Of a stretch of 64,000 nucleotides of DNA, positions 49,500 to 59,500 are shown piece after piece. The stretch covers positions 28,371 to 92,370 of the forward strand of contig JAYZFQ010000014.1 of NCBI GenBank assembly GCA_036336695.1, in the 5' to 3' direction. The stretch's first letter is position 1. The number at the start of each line of letters is the position of its first letter. The stretch is from GCA-2729515 sp036336695. GTDB taxonomy: Bacteria; Myxococcota_A; UBA9160; SMWR01. A program made the translations under genes and the position numbers. The notes under the pieces were generated by a model that had not been told where the DNA came from, searched no databases, and was given only the letters and a program-made list of their open reading frames with translations.

Positions 49500-50073
49500 C
49501 GATGTCGTCGATTTGGGCGATCGCGAGGCCCGAACGGGGCCGGCGCATTCCCGCTTCGACACGCGGGTTTTTTCAGCGGGTGAGAGACGGGCAATCGCTG
49601 CGGCGCAGGACCCGAACCGCACGCGCTGGTCGCTCTGGGCTGCAAAGGAAGCTGCGTACAAAGTCGCGGCCAAGCACGATCCGGACACGGTGTTCTCGCC
49701 GGTCCGGTTCACCGTGAAGCTTCAAGACGCGCAACGCGGCGAAGTGACCCACCCGGACGGGAGCGTCGGGGTGACGATTCATGCCACTGGAGACGCCGTG
49801 CACGCCGTGGCGCGCGACTCCGATCAGGCGCCCGTGATCACCGGTCTCGCCGCGCCCGGGCACACGCTGCACGCTTCGACCGCCGTGCGACAACTCGCCC
49901 TGAACGAAATCGCGGCGCGCATCGGCGTTTCCAAGGCGGATCTGCGCATCGGCAAGCAGGGACGGATACCCACCGTCGAACTCCGGAACTCCGAACGCCG
50001 ACTGGATCTCTCCCTTTCCCACCACGGGCGCTACGTGGCGTTTACCTGCCAGGTCGAGGGGCTCTCGGAATGA
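49489..50073 (+). CDS. 4'-phosphopantetheinyl transferase
   Basis: 194 residues. N-terminal MVGNDVVDLGD (metal-binding Asp) and WAAKEAAYK (Trp50, Lys53, Glu54) are the family signatures. It transfers the phosphopantetheine arm from CoA to the serine of ACP, presumably the one four genes earlier in the operon. Longer than AcpS (about 125) and a little shorter than Sfp. ATG chosen over an upstream ATG because GGAG stands nine bases before it. Overlaps the acyltransferase by 11 bp and the carboxylase start by ATGA. Confidence 0.9.
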   Translation: MVGNDVVDLGDREARTGPAHSRFDTRVFSAGERRAIAAAQDPNRTRWSLWAAKEAAYKVAAKHDPDTVFSPVRFTVKLQDAQRGEVTHPDGSVGVTIHATGDAVHAVARDSDQAPVITGLAAPGHTLHASTAVRQLALNEIAARIGVSKADLRIGKQGRIPTVELRNSERRLDLSLSHHGRYVAFTCQVEGLSE

Positions 50074-53000
50074 CCGGCCGAAGCGAGATCCTCCGACTGG
50101 CCATCGTGAACCGCGGGGAGTCTGCCCTGCGCTGCGTCCGAGCCGTCAAGTCCCTGCGCGCGGCCGAGGGATCGGACATGCGTGCAATCGCGCTCTACAC
50201 ACCCGTGGATCGCGACGCGCCCTTCGTTCGTCACGCCGACTTCGCCATCGCACTGCCCGCCGACGAAGGCCAGGAAGTTGCCGCGTATCTCGACCACGAC
50301 CGCATCCTTCGGGCACTCCGGGAAGCCCGTGCCGACGCCGTCTGGCCCGGCTGGGGATTCGTGGCGGAAGATGCCGGTTTCGTCGAGCGCCTCGAGGACG
50401 CGGGCATCCGCTTCCTCGGACCGTCTCCCCAGGCGATGCGCCGGCTCGGTGACAAGATCTCCTCCAAGGAAATCGCCGAGATGACGGGCGTTCCGGTAAC
50501 CCCGTGGAGCGGCAAAGTTGTCGAGAACGAGGCCCAAGCGGCCACGGTCGCCGAACGCCTCGGGTTTCCCCTCGTCGTCAAGGCCTCGGCCGGTGGCGGC
50601 GGGCGGGGCATCCGCGTGGTCGAGCGCGCCGAGGACCTGTCCGAAGCGTTTCGCTCGGCAGCTTCGGAGGCTGCCACCGCCTTCGGTGACGACCGGCTCT
50701 TCATCGAACGCAAGGTGACCGGAGGCCGCCACATCGAGGTACAGATCGCCGCCGATCTCGACGGCTTCGCGCTCTCCCTGGGCTGCCGCGACTGCTCGGT
50801 CCAACGTCGCCACCAGAAAGTGATCGAAGAAGCTCCGCCCCCTGGAATGGACCGACAGAGCATCCAGGAGCTGGAAGACGCTGCCGTGCGCATTGCCCAG
50901 GAAGTCGCGTATAGCGGCGTCGGCACTGCCGAATTCCTGGTGTCGAGCGAGGGGTTCCAGTTCCTGGAAATGAACCCGCGCCTCCAGGTGGAACACGGCA
51001 TCACCGAGACGGTGACCGGGTTCGACCTCGTCGAGCTCCAGATCCGGATCGCGCGGGGCGAATCGCTCTCCGGGCTCGCGCCGGTCGAACGCGGTGCGGC
51101 AATCGAAGCCCGGGTCTGCGCCGAAGACCCCGACGCCGGGTTTCTGCCCGCGCCGGGGCGTATCGCGCGCTTCGACCCGGCGCTGGGTCCCGGGGTGCGA
51201 ATCGATACCGGGGTGGCCGCCGGCAGTACGGTCCCGGCCGCCTTCGACTCCTTGATCGCCAAGGTGATCGCCAGCGGTCGCAATCGCGAAGAAGCGCGGG
51301 CTCGACTCGCCTGTGCGTTGCTGGATTTCGATCTGGTCATCGAAGGCGGCGCAACGAACAAAGGCTTCCTCCTCGACGTACTCGACGCAGGGGAATACCG
51401 CGAAGGCGGGATCGATACCGAGTGGCTCGACCGTTTCTGCGCCGACCGGGGACCGGAGCGCGAATACGGCGTGGAAGCGCTGGTCGTCGCCTCGATTCTC
51501 TCGTACCAGAACACCCGGCACGCGGCGCGTCTCAACTTCTACGCCGACGCGAGCAACGTATCTCCCTCGCGGGTCCCCCCTTCCCGGGGTCAGAAGATCG
51601 ATCTCACCCACGGCGCAGAGAGCTACCGCGTGGAGGTCTTCGCCGTCGGTTCCTGGCGCTATCGGGTGCACTGCGACGGCCGCGTGGTCGAGGCGACCCT
51701 GCGGGAGGAAGGCGCCCATACCGCACGCCTTGATCTCGGGGGCCGCACCGTGCGCGTCCTCTACGACCGCACCGAATCCGGACTCCGTGTCGAGGTCGAA
51801 GGACGGGCGCATACCTTCAGCAGCCAGGCCGCGGGCGAAGTCCGAGCCGGTACCCCCGCGATGGTCGTAGACGTCCAGGTGGAACCCGGCGACGAAGTCC
51901 AGGCGGGACAACGCGTCGGCCTCCTCGAAGCCATGAAGATGGAGATCGGGTTCGACGCCCCCGTGTCCGGCATCGTCAAGGAGGTACACGCGCGCCGCGG
52001 ACAACAGGTCGCCGCCGGCGAGGTGCTCCTGGTCATCGAACCCGCTGCGGATGGCTCCGAGACCGGTGCCGTTGCCCGGCGGCTCGAGTTCTTCCGCGTT
52101 CCCGATCGCCTTGCGCCGCTCTTTGCGGGGGACGAAAACGGTGCGAGCGACCTCACGGCAGCCGACGCGGCACCCGAGGCCGAGAGACGCAATGCCCTCG
52201 CGGCGGCCCGCGAAGAAGTGCGCCGGGTGCTGCTCGGGTACGACACCAACGAAGCACGCGCAGAACGGCTCGCTTCCTTCCTCGAAGCGCCGCTACCCGA
52301 CGGTCTCTCCGCTGAATTCCTCTCGGAACTGTCCGAGATCCACCGGGAACTGGAAGTGTTCGCGGACGTAGACTCGCTCTTCATCCGCGCGCCAAGCGCC
52401 TCGGTCGGCGGCGAACTCGGGCCTTCCAACAACGCGCGGCTGAGACTTTTCGTACGCCGCCTCCACGCCGCGGGTGCGGGAATCGATGAAAACTTCCTGG
52501 ATCTCGTCCAGAAGGCCCTTTCCCACTACGGCATCGACTCGCTCGAACACTCGGACGCCCTCGAACGCGCCGTACTGCGTCTGCTCTCTTCCCAACTCGA
52601 GGACGGCCTCCGCCAACACCTCGTTCTCGCGATCCTCTCTCGCGTTGGAGAACTCACCGAGCGGGGCGTACACCTCGGCAACGAGCGAGCCTTCGAAACC
52701 GCCCTCGCACGCATCGCCGGCATGCGCGGACTGGTGTCGGACGCGGTCGCCGACGCCGCCGCCGATGCCGCGTACACGATCTTCGAGCGCCCCCGGATCG
52801 AACGTCTCGCCGAACGGACGAGCAAACAACTCGAAGAATGGCTGTCCGCGGCGGAGTCAGAGCCCCATCCGCCGCCCGAAGAAGTCCTCCTCCACCTTGC
52901 CGATGCGCCCCGCCCCATCTTCGACCGGGTCGGGCGCTGGCTCTCCGACGACGATCCCCGGCGGCGGGCAATCGCAACCGCAGCCTGGCTCCGCCGGCTG

Positions 53001-55670
53001 TATTCACCCGAGGTGCCGGCCCAGGAAACGTCACCCGTCAACAGAGACGGCTGGCACGATCGCTTCGACTTCTCCGAAAGAGGACTCGTTCTGGCGGCAA
53101 CGTGCTCGCCGGAAGAAATTCAGAGCCGTCTCGAACGCCTGCTCGAGCGCGCTACCGGGTCCGGCGCCCGAACGGCGCGAGCCATCGAAATCTTCGTCCC
53201 TGTGGCCGACGAAGATTCCCACGAGAAAACGCTCGATGGGCTGGCGGGTCTGCCCGCGGGCGAGGACGCCCCGCGCATCACGATCACCCTCGTCCCCCCG
53301 GAAGGCGGCTGCGTACACCACACGCTCGTCGCAACGGACGGTGTGCTGGGAGAAGTCGACTCGCTCCAAGGGATCCATCCCGAAACCGCTCGACGCATCG
53401 ACCTCGAGCGGCTGGACGGCTTCGAGTTGGAGCGCTTGCCGGCCAGCGAGAACATCTACTGTTTCCACGGCCGATCGCGCGAGGTGGCCTCCGACGAGCG
53501 GGTCTTCGTGCTCGCCGACGCCCGCAGCCGATCGCCCGACGACGACCGGGATGCCGCCCTGCACATTCCCGCGTTCGAGCATGCATTCTACGAAGCCACT
53601 CGCGCGCTTCGCTCGATCCTGCGCGCACGCGATCCGAAGCGGCGGCTGCATTGGAACCGGGTCGCGCTCTTCGTATCCCCTGCAATCCTGCTCGATCCGG
53701 AAATCGCCCAGCGTCTCGCCCGGCGCCTGGCTCCGGCCACGCGGAACCTGGGTCTGGAAAAGGTCGTCGTCCGGATCCAGGCCCTGAACCGAGATGCACT
53801 CGAGCAGCCGCCCGAGGCCATCGAGTTCGTCATCTCTGACATCACCGGCTCCAACATGGAGATCCGGACGAGGGCGCCCCATGTCGCCCCGCTTGAGCCA
53901 CGCAGCGACTACGAGCGACGCATCGTCGAAGCCAGGCGTCGACGCCTGATCTACCCGTACGAGATCATCCGGATGCTCACCGGGATGGGAAAGGGCCGCG
54001 CGCCCACCGGTGTCGGGCCGGCCGCAGAACTGCCCGTCGGGACCTTCGAAGAATTCGACCTCGACGCGGAAAGCCAGGAACCCCGCGCCGTGAGCGTCGC
54101 CGGACGCCCCTATGGAAGGAACGCCGCCGGTGTCGTTCTCGGCATCATGACGACGCCGACGACCAAGGTGCCCGAGGGCATGAGACGCATTCTCGTGCTC
54201 TCCGACCCGACCCTGGGCATGGGCTCTCTCGCCGCTCCGGAATGCGACCGGATCATCGCCGCGCTCAACCTTGCCGAGGAGCGCCGGCTGCCGGTGGAAT
54301 GGATCCCGGTATCAAGCGGTGCCCGAATCGCGATGGACAGCGGCACCGAAAACCTCGACGCGACCGCGCGCGTCGTGCGGCGCATCGTCCAGTTCACCCA
54401 GGACGGCGGAACGATCCACCTGATCGTGCCCGGCGTAAACGTCGGTGCGCAAAGCTACTGGAATGCCCTCGCTGCCATGCAGATGCACGACCGAGGAGCG
54501 CTCATCATGACGCCGAGGGGATCCATGGTCCTCACCGGTCGCGCAGCACTCGAAGCATCGGGGGGCGTCGCCGCAGAGGACGAGCCCGCAATCGGCGGCT
54601 TCGAACGCATCATGGGAACCAACGGGGAAGCCCAGTACTTCGCGACCGACCTCGCCGATGCCCTCCGCATCCTGTACCAACACTACGAATTCACCTACGT
54701 CGTTCCGGGCGAGCCGGGTCCGCGGCGCCTGGCCACCTCAGATTCCAAGGAACGTTCGATCTGCAACTCCGCCTGCGAGGTAGACGGAGCGGACACGGAG
54801 AACGGCGGCGGCTTCCAGACCGTCGGCGAAATCTTCGACGACTCGGCCAACCCGGGTCGTAAGCGTCCGTTCCCGATGCGGGCCGTGATGAAGGCGGTCG
54901 TCGACGACGATGGGGGTCACCTCGAGCGCTGGCGCGCCTGGGTCGGCGCCGAAACTGCGATCACCTGGGATGCCCACATCGCGGGCCAGCCCGTCTGCCT
55001 CATCGGCATCGAGAGCACCAACGTGGAGCGCGAAGGCTATCGGCCCCACGACGGACCCTCCAGTTGGAACGCCGGCACGCTGTTCCCCCTCTCTTCGAAG
55101 AAGGTTGCGCGGGCCATCAATGCCGCCAGTGGGAACCGGCCCGTCGTCGTGCTCGCGAACCTCTCGGGATTCGACGGATCCCCAGAAAGCATGCGGAAGC
55201 TGCAACTCGAGTACGGTGCTGAAATCGCGCGCGCCGTCGTGAACTTCGACGGGCCGATCATCTTCCTGGTGGTCTCGCGCTACCACGGCGGCGCCTATGT
55301 CGTCTTCTCCCAGGATCTCAATCCGCAGCTCAAGGCCGCGGCACTCGAAGGTTCCTACGCCTCGGTGATCGGCGGAGGACCTGCTGCGGCGGTCGTCTTC
55401 ACCCGCGAAGTGCGGGCACGCGCATTGGCGAACCCTGAGGTTTCCCGCCTCGAACGCGAAGCTCGCACGCGGGGGACACCCGCCGCGCGAGAGCGTTTCG
55501 ATCGGACACTCCACGACGCGATGCTCGAAGCACAATCCGAAATTGCGAAGGAATTCGACGACATCCACACGGTCGATCGCGCATTGGAAGTGGGGTCTCT
55601 CTCCGAGATCGTGTCTCCCGAGGACATGCGCGCCTTCCTCGCCCGAGAACTCTCCAAGGGCGGTCGCTGA
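50070..55670 (+). CDS. Single-chain acetyl-CoA carboxylase of eukaryotic domain order
   Basis: 1866 residues in one polypeptide. Biotin carboxylase (about 8-455) with the ATP-grasp glycine loop SAGGGGRGI (about 173-181) and FLEMNPRLQVEH (about 299-309); biotin carboxyl carrier with LLEAMKMEIG, biotinyl Lys623; a long central region (about 660-1285) without enzyme motifs; and a carboxyltransferase half (about 1290-1860) with SGARIAMD, GGFERIMGTNGEAQ and RYHGGAYVV. The end of the central region (ALFVSPAILLDPEIAQ, FVISDITGSN, LIYPYEIIRM) matches the order of the ACC-central domain of eukaryotic ACC. It supplies malonyl-CoA. ATG overlaps the transferase stop; 3 bp before the LLM gene. Confidence 0.9.
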   Translation: MTGRSEILRLAIVNRGESALRCVRAVKSLRAAEGSDMRAIALYTPVDRDAPFVRHADFAIALPADEGQEVAAYLDHDRILRALREARADAVWPGWGFVAEDAGFVERLEDAGIRFLGPSPQAMRRLGDKISSKEIAEMTGVPVTPWSGKVVENEAQAATVAERLGFPLVVKASAGGGGRGIRVVERAEDLSEAFRSAASEAATAFGDDRLFIERKVTGGRHIEVQIAADLDGFALSLGCRDCSVQRRHQKVIEEAPPPGMDRQSIQELEDAAVRIAQEVAYSGVGTAEFLVSSEGFQFLEMNPRLQVEHGITETVTGFDLVELQIRIARGESLSGLAPVERGAAIEARVCAEDPDAGFLPAPGRIARFDPALGPGVRIDTGVAAGSTVPAAFDSLIAKVIASGRNREEARARLACALLDFDLVIEGGATNKGFLLDVLDAGEYREGGIDTEWLDRFCADRGPEREYGVEALVVASILSYQNTRHAARLNFYADASNVSPSRVPPSRGQKIDLTHGAESYRVEVFAVGSWRYRVHCDGRVVEATLREEGAHTARLDLGGRTVRVLYDRTESGLRVEVEGRAHTFSSQAAGEVRAGTPAMVVDVQVEPGDEVQAGQRVGLLEAMKMEIGFDAPVSGIVKEVHARRGQQVAAGEVLLVIEPAADGSETGAVARRLEFFRVPDRLAPLFAGDENGASDLTAADAAPEAERRNALAAAREEVRRVLLGYDTNEARAERLASFLEAPLPDGLSAEFLSELSEIHRELEVFADVDSLFIRAPSASVGGELGPSNNARLRLFVRRLHAAGAGIDENFLDLVQKALSHYGIDSLEHSDALERAVLRLLSSQLEDGLRQHLVLAILSRVGELTERGVHLGNERAFETALARIAGMRGLVSDAVADAAADAAYTIFERPRIERLAERTSKQLEEWLSAAESEPHPPPEEVLLHLADAPRPIFDRVGRWLSDDDPRRRAIATAAWLRRLYSPEVPAQETSPVNRDGWHDRFDFSERGLVLAATCSPEEIQSRLERLLERATGSGARTARAIEIFVPVADEDSHEKTLDGLAGLPAGEDAPRITITLVPPEGGCVHHTLVATDGVLGEVDSLQGIHPETARRIDLERLDGFELERLPASENIYCFHGRSREVASDERVFVLADARSRSPDDDRDAALHIPAFEHAFYEATRALRSILRARDPKRRLHWNRVALFVSPAILLDPEIAQRLARRLAPATRNLGLEKVVVRIQALNRDALEQPPEAIEFVISDITGSNMEIRTRAPHVAPLEPRSDYERRIVEARRRRLIYPYEIIRMLTGMGKGRAPTGVGPAAELPVGTFEEFDLDAESQEPRAVSVAGRPYGRNAAGVVLGIMTTPTTKVPEGMRRILVLSDPTLGMGSLAAPECDRIIAALNLAEERRLPVEWIPVSSGARIAMDSGTENLDATARVVRRIVQFTQDGGTIHLIVPGVNVGAQSYWNALAAMQMHDRGALIMTPRGSMVLTGRAALEASGGVAAEDEPAIGGFERIMGTNGEAQYFATDLADALRILYQHYEFTYVVPGEPGPRRLATSDSKERSICNSACEVDGADTENGGGFQTVGEIFDDSANPGRKRPFPMRAVMKAVVDDDGGHLERWRAWVGAETAITWDAHIAGQPVCLIGIESTNVEREGYRPHDGPSSWNAGTLFPLSSKKVARAINAASGNRPVVVLANLSGFDGSPESMRKLQLEYGAEIARAVVNFDGPIIFLVVSRYHGGAYVVFSQDLNPQLKAAALEGSYASVIGGGPAAAVVFTREVRARALANPEVSRLEREARTRGTPAARERFDRTLHDAMLEAQSEIAKEFDDIHTVDRALEVGSLSEIVSPEDMRAFLARELSKGGR

Positions 55671-55673
55671 GCG

Positions 55674-56540
55674 GTGAAATTCTGCGTTTCCCTCGCTTTC
55701 AGTGATCTCGACCAATACGTTGAAACCGCCCGAGCCGCCGAAACCTACGGTTGGGACTACGCCGTCCTCTCGGACCACGTCGTGCACCCGGAACAGATGG
55801 CGACCCCCTACCCCTACACCGAAGACGGCTCGCCGCGCTGGGAATCCGAAGCACCCTGGCCGGATCCGTTCGTCGCCGTCGCGGCCATGGCCGCCGCCAC
55901 GCAGTCCCTACGTTTCCTCACCTCGGTCTACGTCCTGCCACTGCGCAATCCCTTTTTCGCCGCCAAGGCGATCAGCACGGCAGCCGTGATGTCCGGCAAC
56001 CGTTTGACGCTGGGAATCGGGGCCGGCTGGATGGAAGACGAGTTCCAGCTCATGGAACAGGAGTTCCGCCGCCGCGGGCGCCGTATGAATGAAATGATCG
56101 ACGTCATGCGCAAGCTCTGGACCGGCGAGTTCGTGGAGCACCACGGCGAGTTCTACGCTTTCGACCGGCTCCGGATGAGCCCAGGGCTCGACGAGCCGGT
56201 CCCGGTCTGGTCGGGCGGGTTTTCGGAAGCGGCTCTGAGGCGGGTGGGCCGGGTGACCGACGGGTGGATCTCCGACCTGCATTCGACCGAGGAACTCGGG
56301 GAGCTGATCCAGAAGGTCCGCCAGTATCGGGCCGAAGCGGGCCGCGGCGACGAACCCCTGCCTGTCGTCGGCGCCTGCACCGACGCCTTCGGCGTCGACG
56401 GAATGCGTCGCCTGGAAGAAATCGGCGTGACCCACCTCCTGACCGCACCCTGGATGCTCTACGGGCTGGACGGCGGAACGCTCGAGGGCAAGCGCGAAGG
56501 CCTCGAGCGGTTTGCCAACGAGGTGATCTCGGCCCTCTGA
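55674..56540 (+). CDS. F420-type LLM oxidoreductase at the operon end
   Basis: 288 residues, luciferase-like fold: FSDLDQYVETARAAE, DYAVLSDHVVHP, TQSLRFLTSVYVLPLRNP and RLTLGIGAGWMEDEF, then VPVWSGGFSEAALRRVG. TIGR03619-like group, probably F420-dependent. GTG start only three bases after the carboxylase stop, so it is the last coupled gene of the fatty-acid operon. Could reduce or oxidise an intermediate of the lipid made here, but that is inference. Homologous in style to the LLM gene at 40.2 kb. Confidence 0.87.
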   Translation: MKFCVSLAFSDLDQYVETARAAETYGWDYAVLSDHVVHPEQMATPYPYTEDGSPRWESEAPWPDPFVAVAAMAAATQSLRFLTSVYVLPLRNPFFAAKAISTAAVMSGNRLTLGIGAGWMEDEFQLMEQEFRRRGRRMNEMIDVMRKLWTGEFVEHHGEFYAFDRLRMSPGLDEPVPVWSGGFSEAALRRVGRVTDGWISDLHSTEELGELIQKVRQYRAEAGRGDEPLPVVGACTDAFGVDGMRRLEEIGVTHLLTAPWMLYGLDGGTLEGKREGLERFANEVISAL

Positions 56541-56586
56541 GCCGTCGGCGCGTCGAGCGCCTTGCCTGGTATCCTCGCGCACCGCA

Positions 56587-59500
56587 ATGCTGTCAGGCGA
56601 CTCCTGGATCTGGCGCCTCCTGCCGGACGTGCGCGCGCAGGAGCGTTCTCGCTTCCTGTTCTTCGCAGGTCTGTTCCTCTTGATCAGCCTCGGCCAGACG
56701 ATGGGCCTGGCGGGGGCCGAGGCGCTCTTCCTCGCGGAACTCGGTATCGAAGACCTCGCACCCGCGTTCGTGGCCGCCGCCGGCTTCACGGTGATCGGCT
56801 CGATCGCCTACGCGGCGCGCGTCGGCAGCGCTCGCAACGACACGCTGTTCATCCAGATGTTGCTCGGATCCTCGGTGTTCCTCGCCGGGGGGGCTTTCCT
56901 CGCCGAGCGGCATAACGTCATCGTCCTATCTGCACTCTTCTGTTTCTGGTACCTGGCCCAAGCCGTCTTCATCAACCATTTCTGGACCTTCAGCGGGGAC
57001 TTCTTCGACACCTTGTCGAGCAAGAGGCTCGTCCCAATCTTCACCATCGGTTCCAGCATCGGCGGCGTCATCGGCGGCGCGACCGCGGCCCTGCTTGCGA
57101 AAGTCGCGGGGCCGGCCAGCCTGATCCTCGCCTGGGGAGCAACCTTCGCGGGGGCTGCGTTGCTCCTGGTTCTGGGACACCGCGCTTTGCGCAAATGGGG
57201 TCCGCTCGAACTCGAGGAAGCCGACGAAACATCCGTGGAAAGCCTCCGAAAGGCTGCGCAATACGCCGGGAGCTCGCCACTCGCCCGCTGGCTGGTGCTT
57301 TCCGCGCTCGGGATGGTCATTGCGGCATTTCTCCTGCAGTACCTCTATTCGGACATCTTTGCCCGGCGTTTTCCAGAACCGACGGAGCTCGCGGCGTTCT
57401 TCGCCATCTACTTCGCGGTGACCAATGCGATCGAGCTGCTGATCGAGATCTTCGTCACACCGCGGCTGATCCGCAGAATCGGCGTACCCGGAGCCAACCT
57501 GATCCACCCGGCGCTCCTCCTGCTCTCCTTCGCGGGCCTGGCTTGGCGCTTCGCACTCCCCGCGGCGATCGGCGCGCGCATGGCGCGAGAGATGATGGAC
57601 GCCGCCATGGCCGCACCCGTTCGCTCCCTCGTCCAGAACGCGGTACCGCAGCGCATCCGGGGGCGCATGCGGGCCTTTCTGGAAGGCATCGTTGTCTACG
57701 CCGGAATGGCCGCCGTCGGCCTGCTGTTGATCGCGACCGGAAAACCCGATGCCGTCTGGCTGTGCGGAGTCGGCGCCACGGCCGCGCTCTTCTACCTCTT
57801 CGCAAATTTCCGCGCGCGTCGCGCCTACCTCGACACCCTCGTGGAACAGCTGAAGGCAGGGCGCCTCGACTTCTCGGGAGACCACACCGCAATCGGCGCC
57901 TGGGAGGCTTCTCGGCTCGCGGACCTCTGGGAGGAGTCGCTGCGCACCGAGGGGTCGCAGCCCTCGGCTTCGGCGCTGCAATTGATTCCGGCCCTCGCCG
58001 CGCGCGGGGTCATCGACCCGCTGGTCCGCGCGGCATCCCATCCGTCCAGCACGGTTCGCCAGGCCAGCCTGGAGGCACTCGCGAACACCGGGCAGGAGAG
58101 CCTCGCCGGCACCTTTGCACTGGCGATCGACGACGGGCAACCCGAGGTCCGGCTCGCAGCACTGCGCGGGCTTTCCCAGGTGTCGGCCGACACCGCGTTC
58201 GTCCGGAGCCGTGTCGAAGAACTCCTGGCCGACCCAGACGCTCGGGTCCGTGCCGAGGCCGCCGCCATGCTGGGGGCCGAGGGCATCCCGATCCTCGAAA
58301 GCATGATCGGCTCACCGGACCCGGCGGAGGGTCGCGCCGCGCTGAGCGTGGCCCCCGCCGAGCTGCTGGGCAACGCCCTGGGCCGACTCGCCGACCCGGA
58401 AATCCGCGCCCCCGCCCTCGCGTGCGTCGTACGACTCGCCACGAACCCGCCGCTCCCGGCGCAGCGGCTCTGCGATTTGCTTTCCGACGGGAACCCCGAC
58501 GTGCGGCGAGCGGCCGTCCGCCTGACCGCACGGTACGACGACGAAACCGTCCGGGCCGCCCTGGCGAGCCGCCTCGCGGACCCGGCTTCCGAAATTCGAG
58601 ACGCTGCGAAAGAGGTACTCGGCAACCTCGGGGACAACGGAATCGCCGCAATCGCGCCCTTTCTGCGCGCCGATTCCGAAGAGGCAGTCGGGGCAGCCCT
58701 CCGAGCGGTAGCGGCTTCACGAGCGAACGGGGCGCGCACCCTCTTGATCCGGGAACTCCGCTACCGAGTCGCGCGGATGTGGTGGTACGTACTCGGGTAC
58801 CAGCACGTAGATCGTCAACAGGAAGCCGCGCTCCGCCCGCTCGGCATGGCGCTCGGCGACGCAATCCTGCGTGAGTGGCGCCTGGCGTTCCACCTCCTGT
58901 CTCTCCTGGAGAGTCCCGAAGTCGTCCGGAAGGTGTTGCGAGAGTTGCGTGCCGGGAGTGCGCGCTCCCGCGCCGATGCGCTGGAGGTACTGGCAAACCT
59001 CGGGGACAGCGCAAGCGCGGGAAGCCTGGCCCTACTCCACGACACCGGACCCGTAGAGGACCGGGCACGGGCGCTGGCAGGCCGCGTCGATTTCCCGGCT
59101 GACGTCGGGGTCGTCGTAGAAAAAACGCGCAACGCAGACAACGTCTGGGTACGCCGGGCCGGGCGCCTCGCGGCCGTTGACCCGAGGCACGAGCCACTCG
59201 GAAACGAGGAGGAAGCAACCATGCATTCGATCCTGGCACTCAAGCAAGTGGACCTCTTCGCGGACATGAGCTTCGAACAACTCGATGCGGTCCTCCAGGC
59301 CAGCGAAAATGCGGAATACCAGCCGGGTGAGATCATCTTCCGCGAAGGCGAGCCGGGAGACCGACTCTTCGTCCTGGTCGCTGGCTCCGTGGAGGTCGTG
59401 AAACACCATGGCCTGGAGAGCCAGTTCACGCTCCAGACCCTCCAGCCACCCGACTACTTCGGCGAGATGGCGATTCTCACGGAAGAACCGCGGAGCGCGA

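Noticed and set aside
44174..50073. Reading the operon as a type II polyketide or aryl polyene cluster
   Set aside because: No chain-length-factor-like second KS lacking the Cys, no cyclase, aromatase or glycosyltransferase; FabA, FabZ, enoyl reductase and ACC point to fully reduced fatty-acid chains. KS specificity still deserves a tree.
50070..55670. Pyruvate carboxylase or urea carboxylase
   Set aside because: No HMGL-type carboxyltransferase barrel after biotin carboxylase; the C-terminal half has crotonase-like ACC carboxyltransferase motifs and the biotin domain is internal, as in eukaryotic ACC.
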